A stretch of 5,925 bases of DNA, from positions 1 through 5,925 of the forward strand of contig JAJZMO010000064.1 of the NCBI GenBank assembly GCA_021798235.1. The letters are read 5' to 3'. Position 1 is the first letter of the stretch; every line of letters begins with the position of its first letter. The position numbers and the translations under genes were made by a program. This DNA comes from Acidobacteriota bacterium (GTDB lineage: Bacteria; Acidobacteriota; Terriglobia; Terriglobales; Acidobacteriaceae). The notes beneath the pieces were generated by a model that saw only the letters and a list, made by a program, of their open reading frames with translations, had not been told where the DNA came from and did not search any database. Of this stretch, positions 1 through 5,861 are shown one piece after another.

Positions 1-1
1 C

Positions 2-715
2 CTAGATCGACTGCACCGGAATGCGCATGAGGTCTTCGACCAAGCCAATTTCCTTCTGCACGAAGGGTTCCGCATACCGCACGCCGCCCAGCAATCCATA
101 CGAGCGCGCCAACGCGAAGGTGCGTTCGCGGATTTCTTCTTCGGGAACAAACAATCCCTGGCCCTGCTGCTGATTGCCGTATTGCGAACGGTAGGCCAGC
201 AACGCCTGCAAGCGCTGCTCCATCCACTCCGTAATCTCCACAACAAAGCTGGGCCGCACATCAGCGTACAGGCTGGCATAGAGAATCTTGAAAGGCCGGT
301 GCGGCTGCGTGCCTGTTTCGAACTTGGCCAGCCCGGCTAGAAAACAAGCCTCGTACCCCAGCGTGGCAGTTTTGTAATGGTCAGGATGACGCCCCTGCCA
401 ATACGGCAAAATCACCACACGCGGACGCAGTTGCCGCACCAAACGGGCAATCTTCTGCCGATTCTCCGCAGAATTTTCAATGCCGCCATCGGGAAGATCG
501 AGCGCCAGTCGCCAACGCACTTGCAGAATCTTCGCTGCGGCCTCGGCCTCGGCTGCACGCTCTGCCGCGGAACCGCGCGTGCCAGCTTCGCCCTGCGTCA
601 AATCCAAAATCGCCGTATGCAGCCCCATCGCCGCCGAGCGCAAGAGTGTGCCACCGCACGTCTGCTCCACATCATCCCGATGCGCGGCTATGGCGAGAAT
701 GTCGATGGTATCCAT
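2..715 (-). CDS. bshB1: Bacillithiol biosynthesis deacetylase BshB1 (LmbE/PIG-L family)
   Basis: The 237-residue protein belongs to the LmbE-like zinc deacetylases. Members of the BshB1 branch remove the acetyl group from GlcNAc-malate in the second step of bacillithiol synthesis, in the cytoplasm. The N-terminal metal motif reads AHRDD (residues 11-15), and the second motif HPDH is at 110-113. In the characterised Bacillus cereus family member the zinc ligands are His, Asp and His, which here map to H12, D15 and H113, with D14 as probable general base. The GEAGTRG stretch (42-48) and LPDG (74-77) are also typical of BshB1. The usual Pro of AHPDD is Arg here. Length is normal and the stop (TAG) lies at the window edge. 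The ATG at 715-713 has no clear Shine-Dalgarno and begins 9 nt after the crcB stop, so translational coupling is likely. A related LmbE deacetylase of another pathway is possible but less likely. Confidence 0.9.
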   Translation of the reverse strand: MDTIDILAIAAHRDDVEQTCGGTLLRSAAMGLHTAILDLTQGEAGTRGSAAERAAEAEAAAKILQVRWRLALDLPDGGIENSAENRQKIARLVRQLRPRVVILPYWQGRHPDHYKTATLGYEACFLAGLAKFETGTQPHRPFKILYASLYADVRPSFVVEITEWMEQRLQALLAYRSQYGNQQQGQGLFVPEEEIRERTFALARSYGLLGGVRYAEPFVQKEIGLVEDLMRIPVQSI

Positions 716-724
716 GGGCTGCGC

Positions 725-1123
725 TTATGCAGGAGCGGAAAACTTGGTGGCCAGCATGGCTCCGGCCACAACAGCCAGCAGACCCAGCACGTTGCTGGCA
801 ACGATGTAGACCAGGCTCATTTCCCAGCGGCCTTCACGGATCAGCGCGTAGCTTTCCCATGCAAAGCTGGAGAAGGTTGTGTAGCCGCCGCAGAAGCCAA
901 CGGCCACCACCAACCGCCAGTTGTCGTTGACGTAATCATGCTGGCGCGCCCACATAAAGAATGCGCCCAGAATCAAACTGCCTGAGATGTTGATCAGCAG
1001 CGTGCCAAAGGGGAAGTCCACAGGGATGGCACGGCCCACAAACCGCCCCACGCCATAGCGCAGATTGGCCCCGAGAACAGCGCCGAGCGCGACCCAAAGA
1101 GAATCTTTGAACACGTTCACCAC
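725..1123 (-). CDS. crcB: Fluoride ion channel CrcB/FluC
   Basis: A 132-residue protein with four predicted membrane helices (roughly 8-28, 38-58, 69-90 and 100-125). It matches the Fluc family, dual-topology dimeric channels in the inner membrane that let cytoplasmic fluoride leak out. Diagnostic motifs are LRY (21-23), FPFGT (37-41) followed by the pore Asn N45, and GFCGGYTTFSSF (76-87). F84 and F87 are the expected phenylalanine pair lining the fluoride path, and the TT at 82-83 is at the central cation site of the dimer. The 39-residue spacing from N45 to F84 matches characterised channels. The start is a GTG and is uncertain: in-frame GTGs occur at 1123, 1120 and 1114. The gene sits 24 nt after the lipoprotein stop and 9 nt before bshB1, so it looks like the middle gene of an operon. 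No fluoride riboswitch is visible next to it. Confidence 0.95.
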   Translation of the reverse strand: MVNVFKDSLWVALGAVLGANLRYGVGRFVGRAIPVDFPFGTLLINISGSLILGAFFMWARQHDYVNDNWRLVVAVGFCGGYTTFSSFAWESYALIREGRWEMSLVYIVASNVLGLLAVVAGAMLATKFSAPA

Positions 1124-1124
1124 G

Positions 1125-1136
1125 CCTCCGTCCTTC
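1125..1136 (-). promoter_or_regulatory. Ambiguous Shine-Dalgarno region of crcB
   Basis: Read on the minus strand, GAAGGA (1136-1131) lies 7 nt before the first GTG (1123), and GGAGG (1129-1125) lies 1 nt before that GTG, 4 nt before the second and 10 nt before the third (1114). The first GTG with GAAGGA or the third GTG with GGAGG both have acceptable spacing, so the N-terminus may be MVNVFKD or start three residues later. Both leave the membrane domain intact. Confidence 0.5.
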
Positions 1137-1147
1137 GCCTCGCCTGT

Positions 1148-2671
1148 CTAATCCTGCGCGTTCGTCAGCGCATCCATGTACGCCACGTCGTAGGCCGTTC
1201 CCGTCACGGTCACATCACCGTTATACAGCTCTGAACCTTGGGAGTACGTAGTGGAGAGCGTTGTAATGCCGCTATTGGCCGTCGCATAGATGTGCAGTTG
1301 ACCACCGTAAGCGGTGTAGACCTTGTGCCATTCGATAATTGCGCAAAGTCCTGTCAGATCCCCATACCACGGTTCAACCAAAACGGAGTTGTTCGTCAAG
1401 TTGAACATGGTCAGACATCCGTTGACTTGATTGGTAGCCGTGCGATAGCCCTCTTGGCAGGTCTGCGAGCCGATCCAAAGCGTGTTGTCATCGCCGAAGA
1501 GCATTTTGGTATGGGTGCCATCGGAGATGGAATACTGCCCGGTCACTTGCATCGTGCTCAAATTGAGAATGCTCAAAAAGCCTTCCATGAGGCCCGATTG
1601 GGCACCCTGCGTCAGCACCTGTTGCCCAGAAACATAGAGATTTCCATTGCCGTAGAGGGCCATGGTTGCGCCCCCAGGAATTGCAACTCGCGCCGATTCT
1701 GTGGGAGGAGGTGTAGCCGCTGGCGGCGTGGGATATGTGCTGCCTGGGAAGTTGTACATATCCAATACGCCCGCATTCAGAAAACTGACGCTGGCTGTGG
1801 CTTGGTTGGTAACAGAATCTGCGTTTGGGTTGCCGCACTCTGGGCCACAATTGAGCACCCATGCGGTGGTTCCATCCGAGGAAAAAATCACATTATTGGG
1901 TCTGTCAAACTGAATGGGATTGCCGTTCTGATCCAAAACCGGCACCACACAATACGTGGGGGTAGTGACGGGCAGACAATCCACGGGGCTGACTGCTTTT
2001 GGCCAGTTGGCCTCGTTGGGAAATGTCGGCACGGGAGCAATCGTCCCATTCGGTTGCTGCAAGTGAATCACGCGATAGGCATAATCGCTATTTTGCACGA
2101 AGGCAAGAACCACGCTACTGCTGGGATTGCTGTAGACCTTGTATACGTTGGGAAGGTTGAGATTGACAGTTACAAGATTGAGCTGATCTATCACAGTCAA
2201 AAACTGCGATGGCTGATTGGCAGCAAAACCATACTTGCCATCTTCAGAAACAAAGACCGCACCATTCGATAAATTTGTTGAAAAGCCTGCAATGGTACCT
2301 GTCTTGCTTTCGGTGGAATAGTCCACAGTGGACATGCTTCCATCTCCGTAAGCGTAGACGTACCCTGCTTGTTCTTCAGGGTAATTCAAGATCACATTGG
2401 GATATTTGGCTCCATATCCACCAATAAAAAAATCAGGAATCTTGCCATCTTCACTGTTACGAATATCGTAACGAGCATCCACGATCTGCAATACTCCCGT
2501 GTTGGTTACGCTGGGATTCTGAATCGCAACCAGCACACGCTGCAAAATCGTACTCGGTGGAAACGGACGGCCCGCAAAAAAAGACCTCTGGCCCAGACAT
2601 CCAACCATGGAGAGACCGGCGATGAGCGCCGCACCTGCCACGGCCACTCGAACCAACACACTGCGATTCAT
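1148..2671 (-). CDS. Secreted lipoprotein with propeller-like repeats, function unknown
   Basis: A 507-residue protein that I do not recognise as a named family. The N-terminus has basic residues (R3, R8), a hydrophobic run (9-22) and a lipobox SMVGC ending at C25, so it is probably a lipid-anchored exported protein cleaved by signal peptidase II. The mature part is rich in Asn, Gly, Ser, Thr, Tyr and Val, with recurring beta-type segments such as GAVFVSEDGKYGFAA (137-151), NVIFSSDGTTAWVLN (260-274) and GGATMALYGNGNLYVSG (333-349). These resemble blades of YVTN/NHL-like beta-propellers. A proline-rich linker (314-323) divides the chain. Seven further cysteines (232, 241, 275, 279, 405, 419, 443) may form disulfides. 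The ATG at 2671 is preferred over an upstream in-frame ATG at 2866, because it carries the signal peptide and has AGGGA and GAGGAG upstream, while the longer form would overlap the divergent gene. It is the first gene of the block ahead of crcB and bshB1. Confidence 0.8.
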   Translation of the reverse strand: MNRSVLVRVAVAGAALIAGLSMVGCLGQRSFFAGRPFPPSTILQRVLVAIQNPSVTNTGVLQIVDARYDIRNSEDGKIPDFFIGGYGAKYPNVILNYPEEQAGYVYAYGDGSMSTVDYSTESKTGTIAGFSTNLSNGAVFVSEDGKYGFAANQPSQFLTVIDQLNLVTVNLNLPNVYKVYSNPSSSVVLAFVQNSDYAYRVIHLQQPNGTIAPVPTFPNEANWPKAVSPVDCLPVTTPTYCVVPVLDQNGNPIQFDRPNNVIFSSDGTTAWVLNCGPECGNPNADSVTNQATASVSFLNAGVLDMYNFPGSTYPTPPAATPPPTESARVAIPGGATMALYGNGNLYVSGQQVLTQGAQSGLMEGFLSILNLSTMQVTGQYSISDGTHTKMLFGDDNTLWIGSQTCQEGYRTATNQVNGCLTMFNLTNNSVLVEPWYGDLTGLCAIIEWHKVYTAYGGQLHIYATANSGITTLSTTYSQGSELYNGDVTVTGTAYDVAYMDALTNAQD

Positions 2672-2675
2672 CAAA

Positions 2676-2689
2676 TCCCTATGCTCCTC
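2676..2689 (-). promoter_or_regulatory. Ribosome binding region setting the lipoprotein start
   Basis: On the minus strand, AGGGA (2680-2676) lies 4 nt before the ATG at 2671 and GAGGAG (2689-2684) lies 12 nt before it. Together with the signal peptide that begins at this ATG, this fixes the start here rather than at the 65-codon-longer upstream ATG. Confidence 0.6.
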
Positions 2690-2728
2690 AGACTCCGGGC
2701 ATTGCGTGCTTTCTGCGTGGAAAATTTG

Positions 2729-2737
2729 AGTATACCA
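2729..2737 (-). promoter_or_regulatory. Candidate extended -10 promoter for the lipoprotein-crcB-bshB1 block
   Basis: The minus strand reads TGGTATACT, matching the extended -10 pattern TGnTATAAT with one mismatch in the hexamer. No good -35 box is present at 16-18 nt upstream, which is tolerated in extended -10 promoters. Transcription would start near 2722, giving a leader of about 50 nt before the lipoprotein ATG. This is a prediction from one short motif. Confidence 0.4.
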
Positions 2738-2801
2738 AACGGAAACCCGCGCTGGCGTCCGGCGGCAACTCCCGATAGGATAAGCGCACGGACTTCGATC
2801 A

Positions 2802-4670
2802 ATGCCCACTCGACTGCAAGAACTCTTCGCCCACCGCACCGTGCTCTGCGACGGTGCCATGGGCACCTCCCTCTACGCGCAGGGCGTCTTTATCAACCGC
2901 TGTTATGACGAGCTGAATCTCTCGCAGCCGCAGATGATTCGCACCGTGCATGAGGAGTATCTACAAGCCGGAGCCGAGGTCATTGAGACCAACACCTTCG
3001 GTGCAAACGCCTTCCGGCTGGAGCGCCACGGTCTTGCCGATCAAACCCGCGCCATCAACGTAGCCGGAGCCAAACTGGCCCGCACCGCAGCTGATGCCAC
3101 ACAGGAAAAACAGGCGACGCGCATCTTTGTCGCCGGCTCGGTGGGTCCGCTCGGCGTCATTTTGGAACCGCTCGGCAAAGTTCCGCTTCCCGCAGCGCGC
3201 GCAGTATTCGAAGAGCAAATCAGCGCCTTGGCCGAAGGCGGCGTCGATTTGCTGATGATCGAAACCATGACCTCCCTGCAGGAGACGCAACAGGCCATGC
3301 TGGCCGCGCGCAGCGTTGCTCCCCATCTGCCTCTGTTTGTCATGGTCACGGTTGATGACGCCACGCATTGCTTGGACGGCTCCACCGCAGAAACCGCCGC
3401 TACCCGCATCACCGAATGGGGTGCAGATGCCGTTGGCTGCAATTGCAGCTCCGGCCCGGCCACGATTCTGACCGCAATCGAAAAAATGCGCTCGGCCACT
3501 TCCCTGCCTTTGGTGGCCATGCCCAATGCCGGCATCCCCCGCATGATTGAAGGCCGCAACATCTATCTCAGCTCGCCGGAGTATATGGCCAGCTACGCAC
3601 GAAAGTTCGTCCAAGCCGGGGTGCAATTCATTGGCGGATGCTGTGGTACCACGCCCAGCCACATTCGCTCCATGCGCGCCGCAGTGCGCGCGTTGGATGC
3701 TCGCAGCTCCGGCACGGCTCGCGCAGCCATCTCCGTGGAGGCATCCAGCGTGCAGCCCGGCCCCTTGGCGCAGCGTTCCAAGCTGGGTGCGCGCCTGGCT
3801 GCAAATCAGTTTGTCTCTCTGGTGGAAATCGTCCCGCCGCGCGGCGTGGATTGCAGCAAAGAGTTGGCCGCAGCGCGCATGCTAGCGCAGAGTGGCATTG
3901 ACGCCATCAACGTGCCCGACTCGCCGCGCGCCTCCGCCCGGCAAAGTGCGCTCAGCCTCTGCGTGCAAATTCAGCAGCAGACCGGCATGGAAACCGTGCT
4001 GCATTACACCTGCCGCGATCGCAATGTGCTCAGCATCCAATCCGACCTGCTCGGGGCTTCAGCGCTTGGCCTGCGCAACATTCTCTGCCTCACCGGCGAT
4101 CCGCCGAAGATGGGCAATTATCCTGACGCCACTGCCGTCTTCGACGTGGACGCCATCGGCCTGACGGGCATTGTGCGCGGACTGAATCACGGGCTGGACA
4201 TTGGCGGCAATCCCATCGGCGCCTCGGCGGGCTTCACAATCTCGGTCGCCGCCAACCCCGGCGTGCCCGATGTGGACAATGAAGTGCGCCGCTTCGCCAG
4301 CAAGGTTGAGGCTGGCGCGGAGTTTGCCATTACCCAGCCCGTCTTCGATCTGCGCTTGCTGGAGGAGTTTCTCCGTCGCATTGAGTCCTTTCGCATCCCC
4401 GTCATTGCTGGTATCTGGCCGCTCACCAGCCTGCGCAATGCCGAGTTTATGCGCAACGATCTGCGCGTCAGCGTGCCCGACGAAATCTTTCTGCGGATGC
4501 AACGCGCCGAAGGCCCAGAACAGGCCCGCGCGGAAGGCGTGCGCATCGCGCAGGAGATGCTGGCTGCCGCGCAGCCCATGGTGCAGGGCGTGCAAGTCAG
4601 CGCACCCGCCGGACGCTTCACCGCCGCCGTCGAGATTTTGCAGTCCGTATTGCAGCCTGCCAGCAAATAA
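2802..4670 (+). CDS. Bifunctional homocysteine S-methyltransferase / 5,10-methylenetetrahydrofolate reductase
   Basis: A 622-residue two-domain cytoplasmic enzyme with the architecture of Bacillus YitJ. Residues 1-300 form a homocysteine-binding methyltransferase barrel: DGAMGT (17-22), ETNTFGAN (62-69), GCNCSSGP (212-219) and GGCCGTTP (278-285). The zinc ligands that activate homocysteine are C215, C280 and C281; the 65-residue gap from C215 to C280 equals that in characterised MetH barrels. Residues about 325-618 are an FAD-dependent MetF domain: VEIVPPRG (341-348), HYTCRDRN (401-408), LTGDPP (430-435), ITQPVFD (510-516) and AGIWPLTS (536-543). Reduction of methylene-THF and methylation of homocysteine are thus on one chain, for methionine synthesis. 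There is no cobalamin-binding domain, so the methyl donor of the first domain is not settled. The start has only a weak CGGA 9 nt upstream, but it aligns with the family N-terminus. It is divergent from the lipoprotein and 11 nt from xseB. No SAM riboswitch was recognised in the 130-nt spacer. Confidence 0.93.
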   Translation: MPTRLQELFAHRTVLCDGAMGTSLYAQGVFINRCYDELNLSQPQMIRTVHEEYLQAGAEVIETNTFGANAFRLERHGLADQTRAINVAGAKLARTAADATQEKQATRIFVAGSVGPLGVILEPLGKVPLPAARAVFEEQISALAEGGVDLLMIETMTSLQETQQAMLAARSVAPHLPLFVMVTVDDATHCLDGSTAETAATRITEWGADAVGCNCSSGPATILTAIEKMRSATSLPLVAMPNAGIPRMIEGRNIYLSSPEYMASYARKFVQAGVQFIGGCCGTTPSHIRSMRAAVRALDARSSGTARAAISVEASSVQPGPLAQRSKLGARLAANQFVSLVEIVPPRGVDCSKELAAARMLAQSGIDAINVPDSPRASARQSALSLCVQIQQQTGMETVLHYTCRDRNVLSIQSDLLGASALGLRNILCLTGDPPKMGNYPDATAVFDVDAIGLTGIVRGLNHGLDIGGNPIGASAGFTISVAANPGVPDVDNEVRRFASKVEAGAEFAITQPVFDLRLLEEFLRRIESFRIPVIAGIWPLTSLRNAEFMRNDLRVSVPDEIFLRMQRAEGPEQARAEGVRIAQEMLAAAQPMVQGVQVSAPAGRFTAAVEILQSVLQPASK

Positions 4671-4681
4671 GGAGACCAAAC

Positions 4682-4903
4682 ATGGCCAGCTTTGAAGAAT
4701 CACTCAAGCAGTTGGAAGCCATCATCGCCAAGCTGGAAAAAGGCGATCTGCCGCTGGAAGAATCTGTGCGGCTTTTTGAAGAGGGAGTGCGCTTATCGAA
4801 CGCCTGCAAGGTGGAGATTGAAACCGCCGAGGGCAAGGTGCAAATCCTGCTCAAACAAAAAGACGGCTCCCTGCAAGCCGCACCCTTCGCTGAAAAAAGC
4901 TGA
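4682..4903 (+). CDS. xseB: Exodeoxyribonuclease VII small subunit
   Basis: A 73-residue protein matching the XseB family in length and pattern. The characteristic string runs through LEAIIAKLEKGDLPLEESV (11-29), LFEEG (31-35), C42 and AEGKV (49-53), giving an antiparallel helical hairpin. Several XseB copies bind one catalytic XseA chain in the cytoplasm to form exonuclease VII, which degrades single-stranded DNA into oligonucleotides in repair. A good GGAG (4671-4674), overlapping the end of the upstream TAA region, lies 7 nt before the ATG. The 11-nt gap implies co-transcription with the methionine enzyme, a metabolic mismatch that probably reflects shared housekeeping expression. xseA is not in this window. 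The gene ends 25 nt before a hairpin terminator. Confidence 0.93.
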   Translation: MASFEESLKQLEAIIAKLEKGDLPLEESVRLFEEGVRLSNACKVEIETAEGKVQILLKQKDGSLQAAPFAEKS

Positions 4904-4928
4904 TTCTGCATGAAAAAAACCAAACAAC

Positions 4929-4959
4929 ACAGCCCCGATTCCATTAGAAGCGGGGCTGT
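4929..4959. terminator. Shared hairpin terminator between convergent genes
   Basis: A 9-bp perfect stem pairs ACAGCCCCG (4929-4937) with CGGGGCTGT (4951-4959). Inside it, after an A-G mismatch, TTC pairs with GAA around a 5-nt loop. In the minus direction the hairpin is followed by GTTGTTTGG and then seven T (4919-4913), a classic intrinsic terminator for the cysteine-rich peptide gene, although the T run is offset by about 9 nt. In the plus direction the tail is weak (TCTGCAG), so termination of xseB transcripts is probable but less efficient. The hairpin starts 26 nt after the xseB stop and 29 nt after the peptide stop. Confidence 0.85.
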
Positions 4960-4988
4960 TCTGCAGTTCAAACTGAATCCAGCACTAA

Positions 4989-5213
4989 TTAATTATTGCA
5001 AAGATATAGGCAGGTATTCAGGTTACCTTGACACTCACCGAAACATGTTGGTCCACCTGCACTCCCGCACCCATCCTCACACGCCCCATAGGTCTCATAG
5101 CACTGATCTGTACACTGATAATTCTGTGCTTGGGCCTTGCGGCTGGTCAAAACAAACATGGCACCCAACATCAGCGCCATCATCGAGAAATTGCGAACAA
5201 TCTTCATATTCAT
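4989..5213 (-). CDS. Small exported cysteine-rich peptide with four CX3C motifs
   Basis: A 74-residue protein of unrecognised family. Residues 1-29 form a Sec-type signal peptide: K4 and R7, a hydrophobic Met/Leu/Ala-rich core (9-22) and an AQA site at 27-29, so the mature chain has about 45 residues. The mature part has eight cysteines at 34, 38, 45, 49, 57, 61, 68 and 72, that is CX3C-X6-CX3C, a Gly-rich linker GSAGGPT (50-56), then CX3C-X6-CX3C again. Within each half the cysteines lie on one 60-degree face if helical, suggesting a disulfide-clamped helical hairpin outside the cytoplasm. The start ATG (5213) has GAAGGA (5227-5222) 8 nt upstream. It follows a thiol-disulfide oxidoreductase-like gene by 61 nt on the same strand and ends before a strong terminator. 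Function is unknown; possibilities include a toxin-like peptide, a metal-binding peptide or an envelope structural peptide. Confidence 0.8.
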   Translation of the reverse strand: MNMKIVRNFSMMALMLGAMFVLTSRKAQAQNYQCTDQCYETYGACEDGCGSAGGPTCFGECQGNLNTCLYLCNN

Positions 5214-5274
5214 TGGATGAATCCTTCAATTGAATTAAATTCCGCTCTTGGATTTGGATGGAAAGTACGGCAAG

Positions 5275-5781
5275 TTATTCGTACTGGCGGATAGTCTTGA
5301 CGACCTCAGCCTGCCGGGAGGCGTCTAATGCGCCCACCCATGCCTCTTGCACCTTGCCGCTAGCGTCCACCAAAAGCAACGTCGGCGTACCGGTGATCTT
5401 GTATTGAGAGAGCGGACTGGAGACGACACCATTAGGGTGAATCTCCTTCTGATTCAGAAACGCAGCAGCGTCCGATGCGCTTTGAGGAAAAACGGTGTAG
5501 AAGGCCAGTTTGCCGGGAGTTTCCAGTGTGCTCAACTGCTGATAAAAGCCAACATTCTGCTCGCAGAAATGGCACACAGTAGAGATGCCCAAGACCAGAT
5601 TCACCTTGGCCGGAGCAGTGGTAATTTTCGACAGCGAAAAATGGGTCCCTTTCAGGGATGCGTGAGAAGGAGTGGAGGGACGAAATTCACGATGCAACAA
5701 CGTGATAACAACAACAACAGCAACCACGATCACGGCGATATTACTCGCGCGCTCGAGGCTTTTTTCCTGCATCAAAGCCAT
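5275..5781 (-). CDS. Membrane-anchored thioredoxin-fold thiol-disulfide oxidoreductase
   Basis: A 168-residue protein with a short basic/acidic N-terminus, one hydrophobic anchor (about 14-29) and a C-terminal thioredoxin-like domain (about 45-168) expected to face the periplasm. The redox motif is CHFC (70-73), after a beta strand (VNLVLGIST). The cis-proline loop is GTPT (131-134), followed by the strand LLLVDASGKV, as in TlpA/DsbA-type proteins. The Trp that often precedes the first active-site Cys is Val here, and the CHFC dipeptide is neither the GP of thioredoxin nor the PH of DsbA, so the direction of its redox role cannot be read from sequence. The ATG at 5781 has GAGGT (5795-5791) 9 nt upstream; the in-frame ATG three codons later is worse placed. 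The next gene downstream encodes an exported peptide with eight cysteines, a plausible substrate. A generic envelope redoxin, for example in cytochrome maturation, is the alternative. Confidence 0.8.
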   Translation of the reverse strand: MALMQEKSLERASNIAVIVVAVVVVITLLHREFRPSTPSHASLKGTHFSLSKITTAPAKVNLVLGISTVCHFCEQNVGFYQQLSTLETPGKLAFYTVFPQSASDAAAFLNQKEIHPNGVVSSPLSQYKITGTPTLLLVDASGKVQEAWVGALDASRQAEVVKTIRQYE

Positions 5782-5861
5782 GATACGAACACCTCAATTT
5801 AGGGAAGCTCTGCACAGGTAGCCGATCCGGAGAGTTTGGTCGCAGCGGAGCTTTTCTGGCA

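Noticed and set aside
377..985. A 202-codon open frame on the plus strand.
   Set aside because: It is antisense to parts of bshB1 and crcB, both firmly identified by motifs, and has no family features.
1238..2272. A long open frame of 344 codons on the plus strand.
   Set aside because: It lies wholly antisense to the lipoprotein gene, has Cys/His/Arg-rich composition typical of a shadow frame and no recognisable domain.
2731..2736. TATACC as a plus-strand -10 box for the methyltransferase gene.
   Set aside because: It exists only because GTATAC is palindromic. No -35 box sits at a proper distance and no TG extension is present on that strand, so the promoter of this gene remains unidentified.
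2672..2801. Possible SAM riboswitch or fluoride riboswitch in the divergent spacer.
   Set aside because: I found no conserved riboswitch core or terminator-like hairpin in these 130 nt on either strand.
2672..2866. A 65-codon N-terminal extension of the lipoprotein reading frame to an ATG at 2866.
   Set aside because: It would overlap the first 65 bases of the divergent methyltransferase gene and its residues look like non-coding translation. A lipoprotein signal peptide and Shine-Dalgarno sequences mark the start at 2671.
4910..5233. A 107-codon plus-strand frame after xseB.
   Set aside because: It runs through the terminator hairpin and antisense to the cysteine-rich peptide gene, which has a signal peptide, a Shine-Dalgarno and a strict cysteine pattern.
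5223..5243. AT-rich overlapping palindromes (TTCAATTGAA and GAATTAAATTC) just upstream of the cysteine-rich peptide gene, as an operator.
   Set aside because: Short AT palindromes arise readily by chance and these overlap the Shine-Dalgarno. No second copy was found near the redoxin start.
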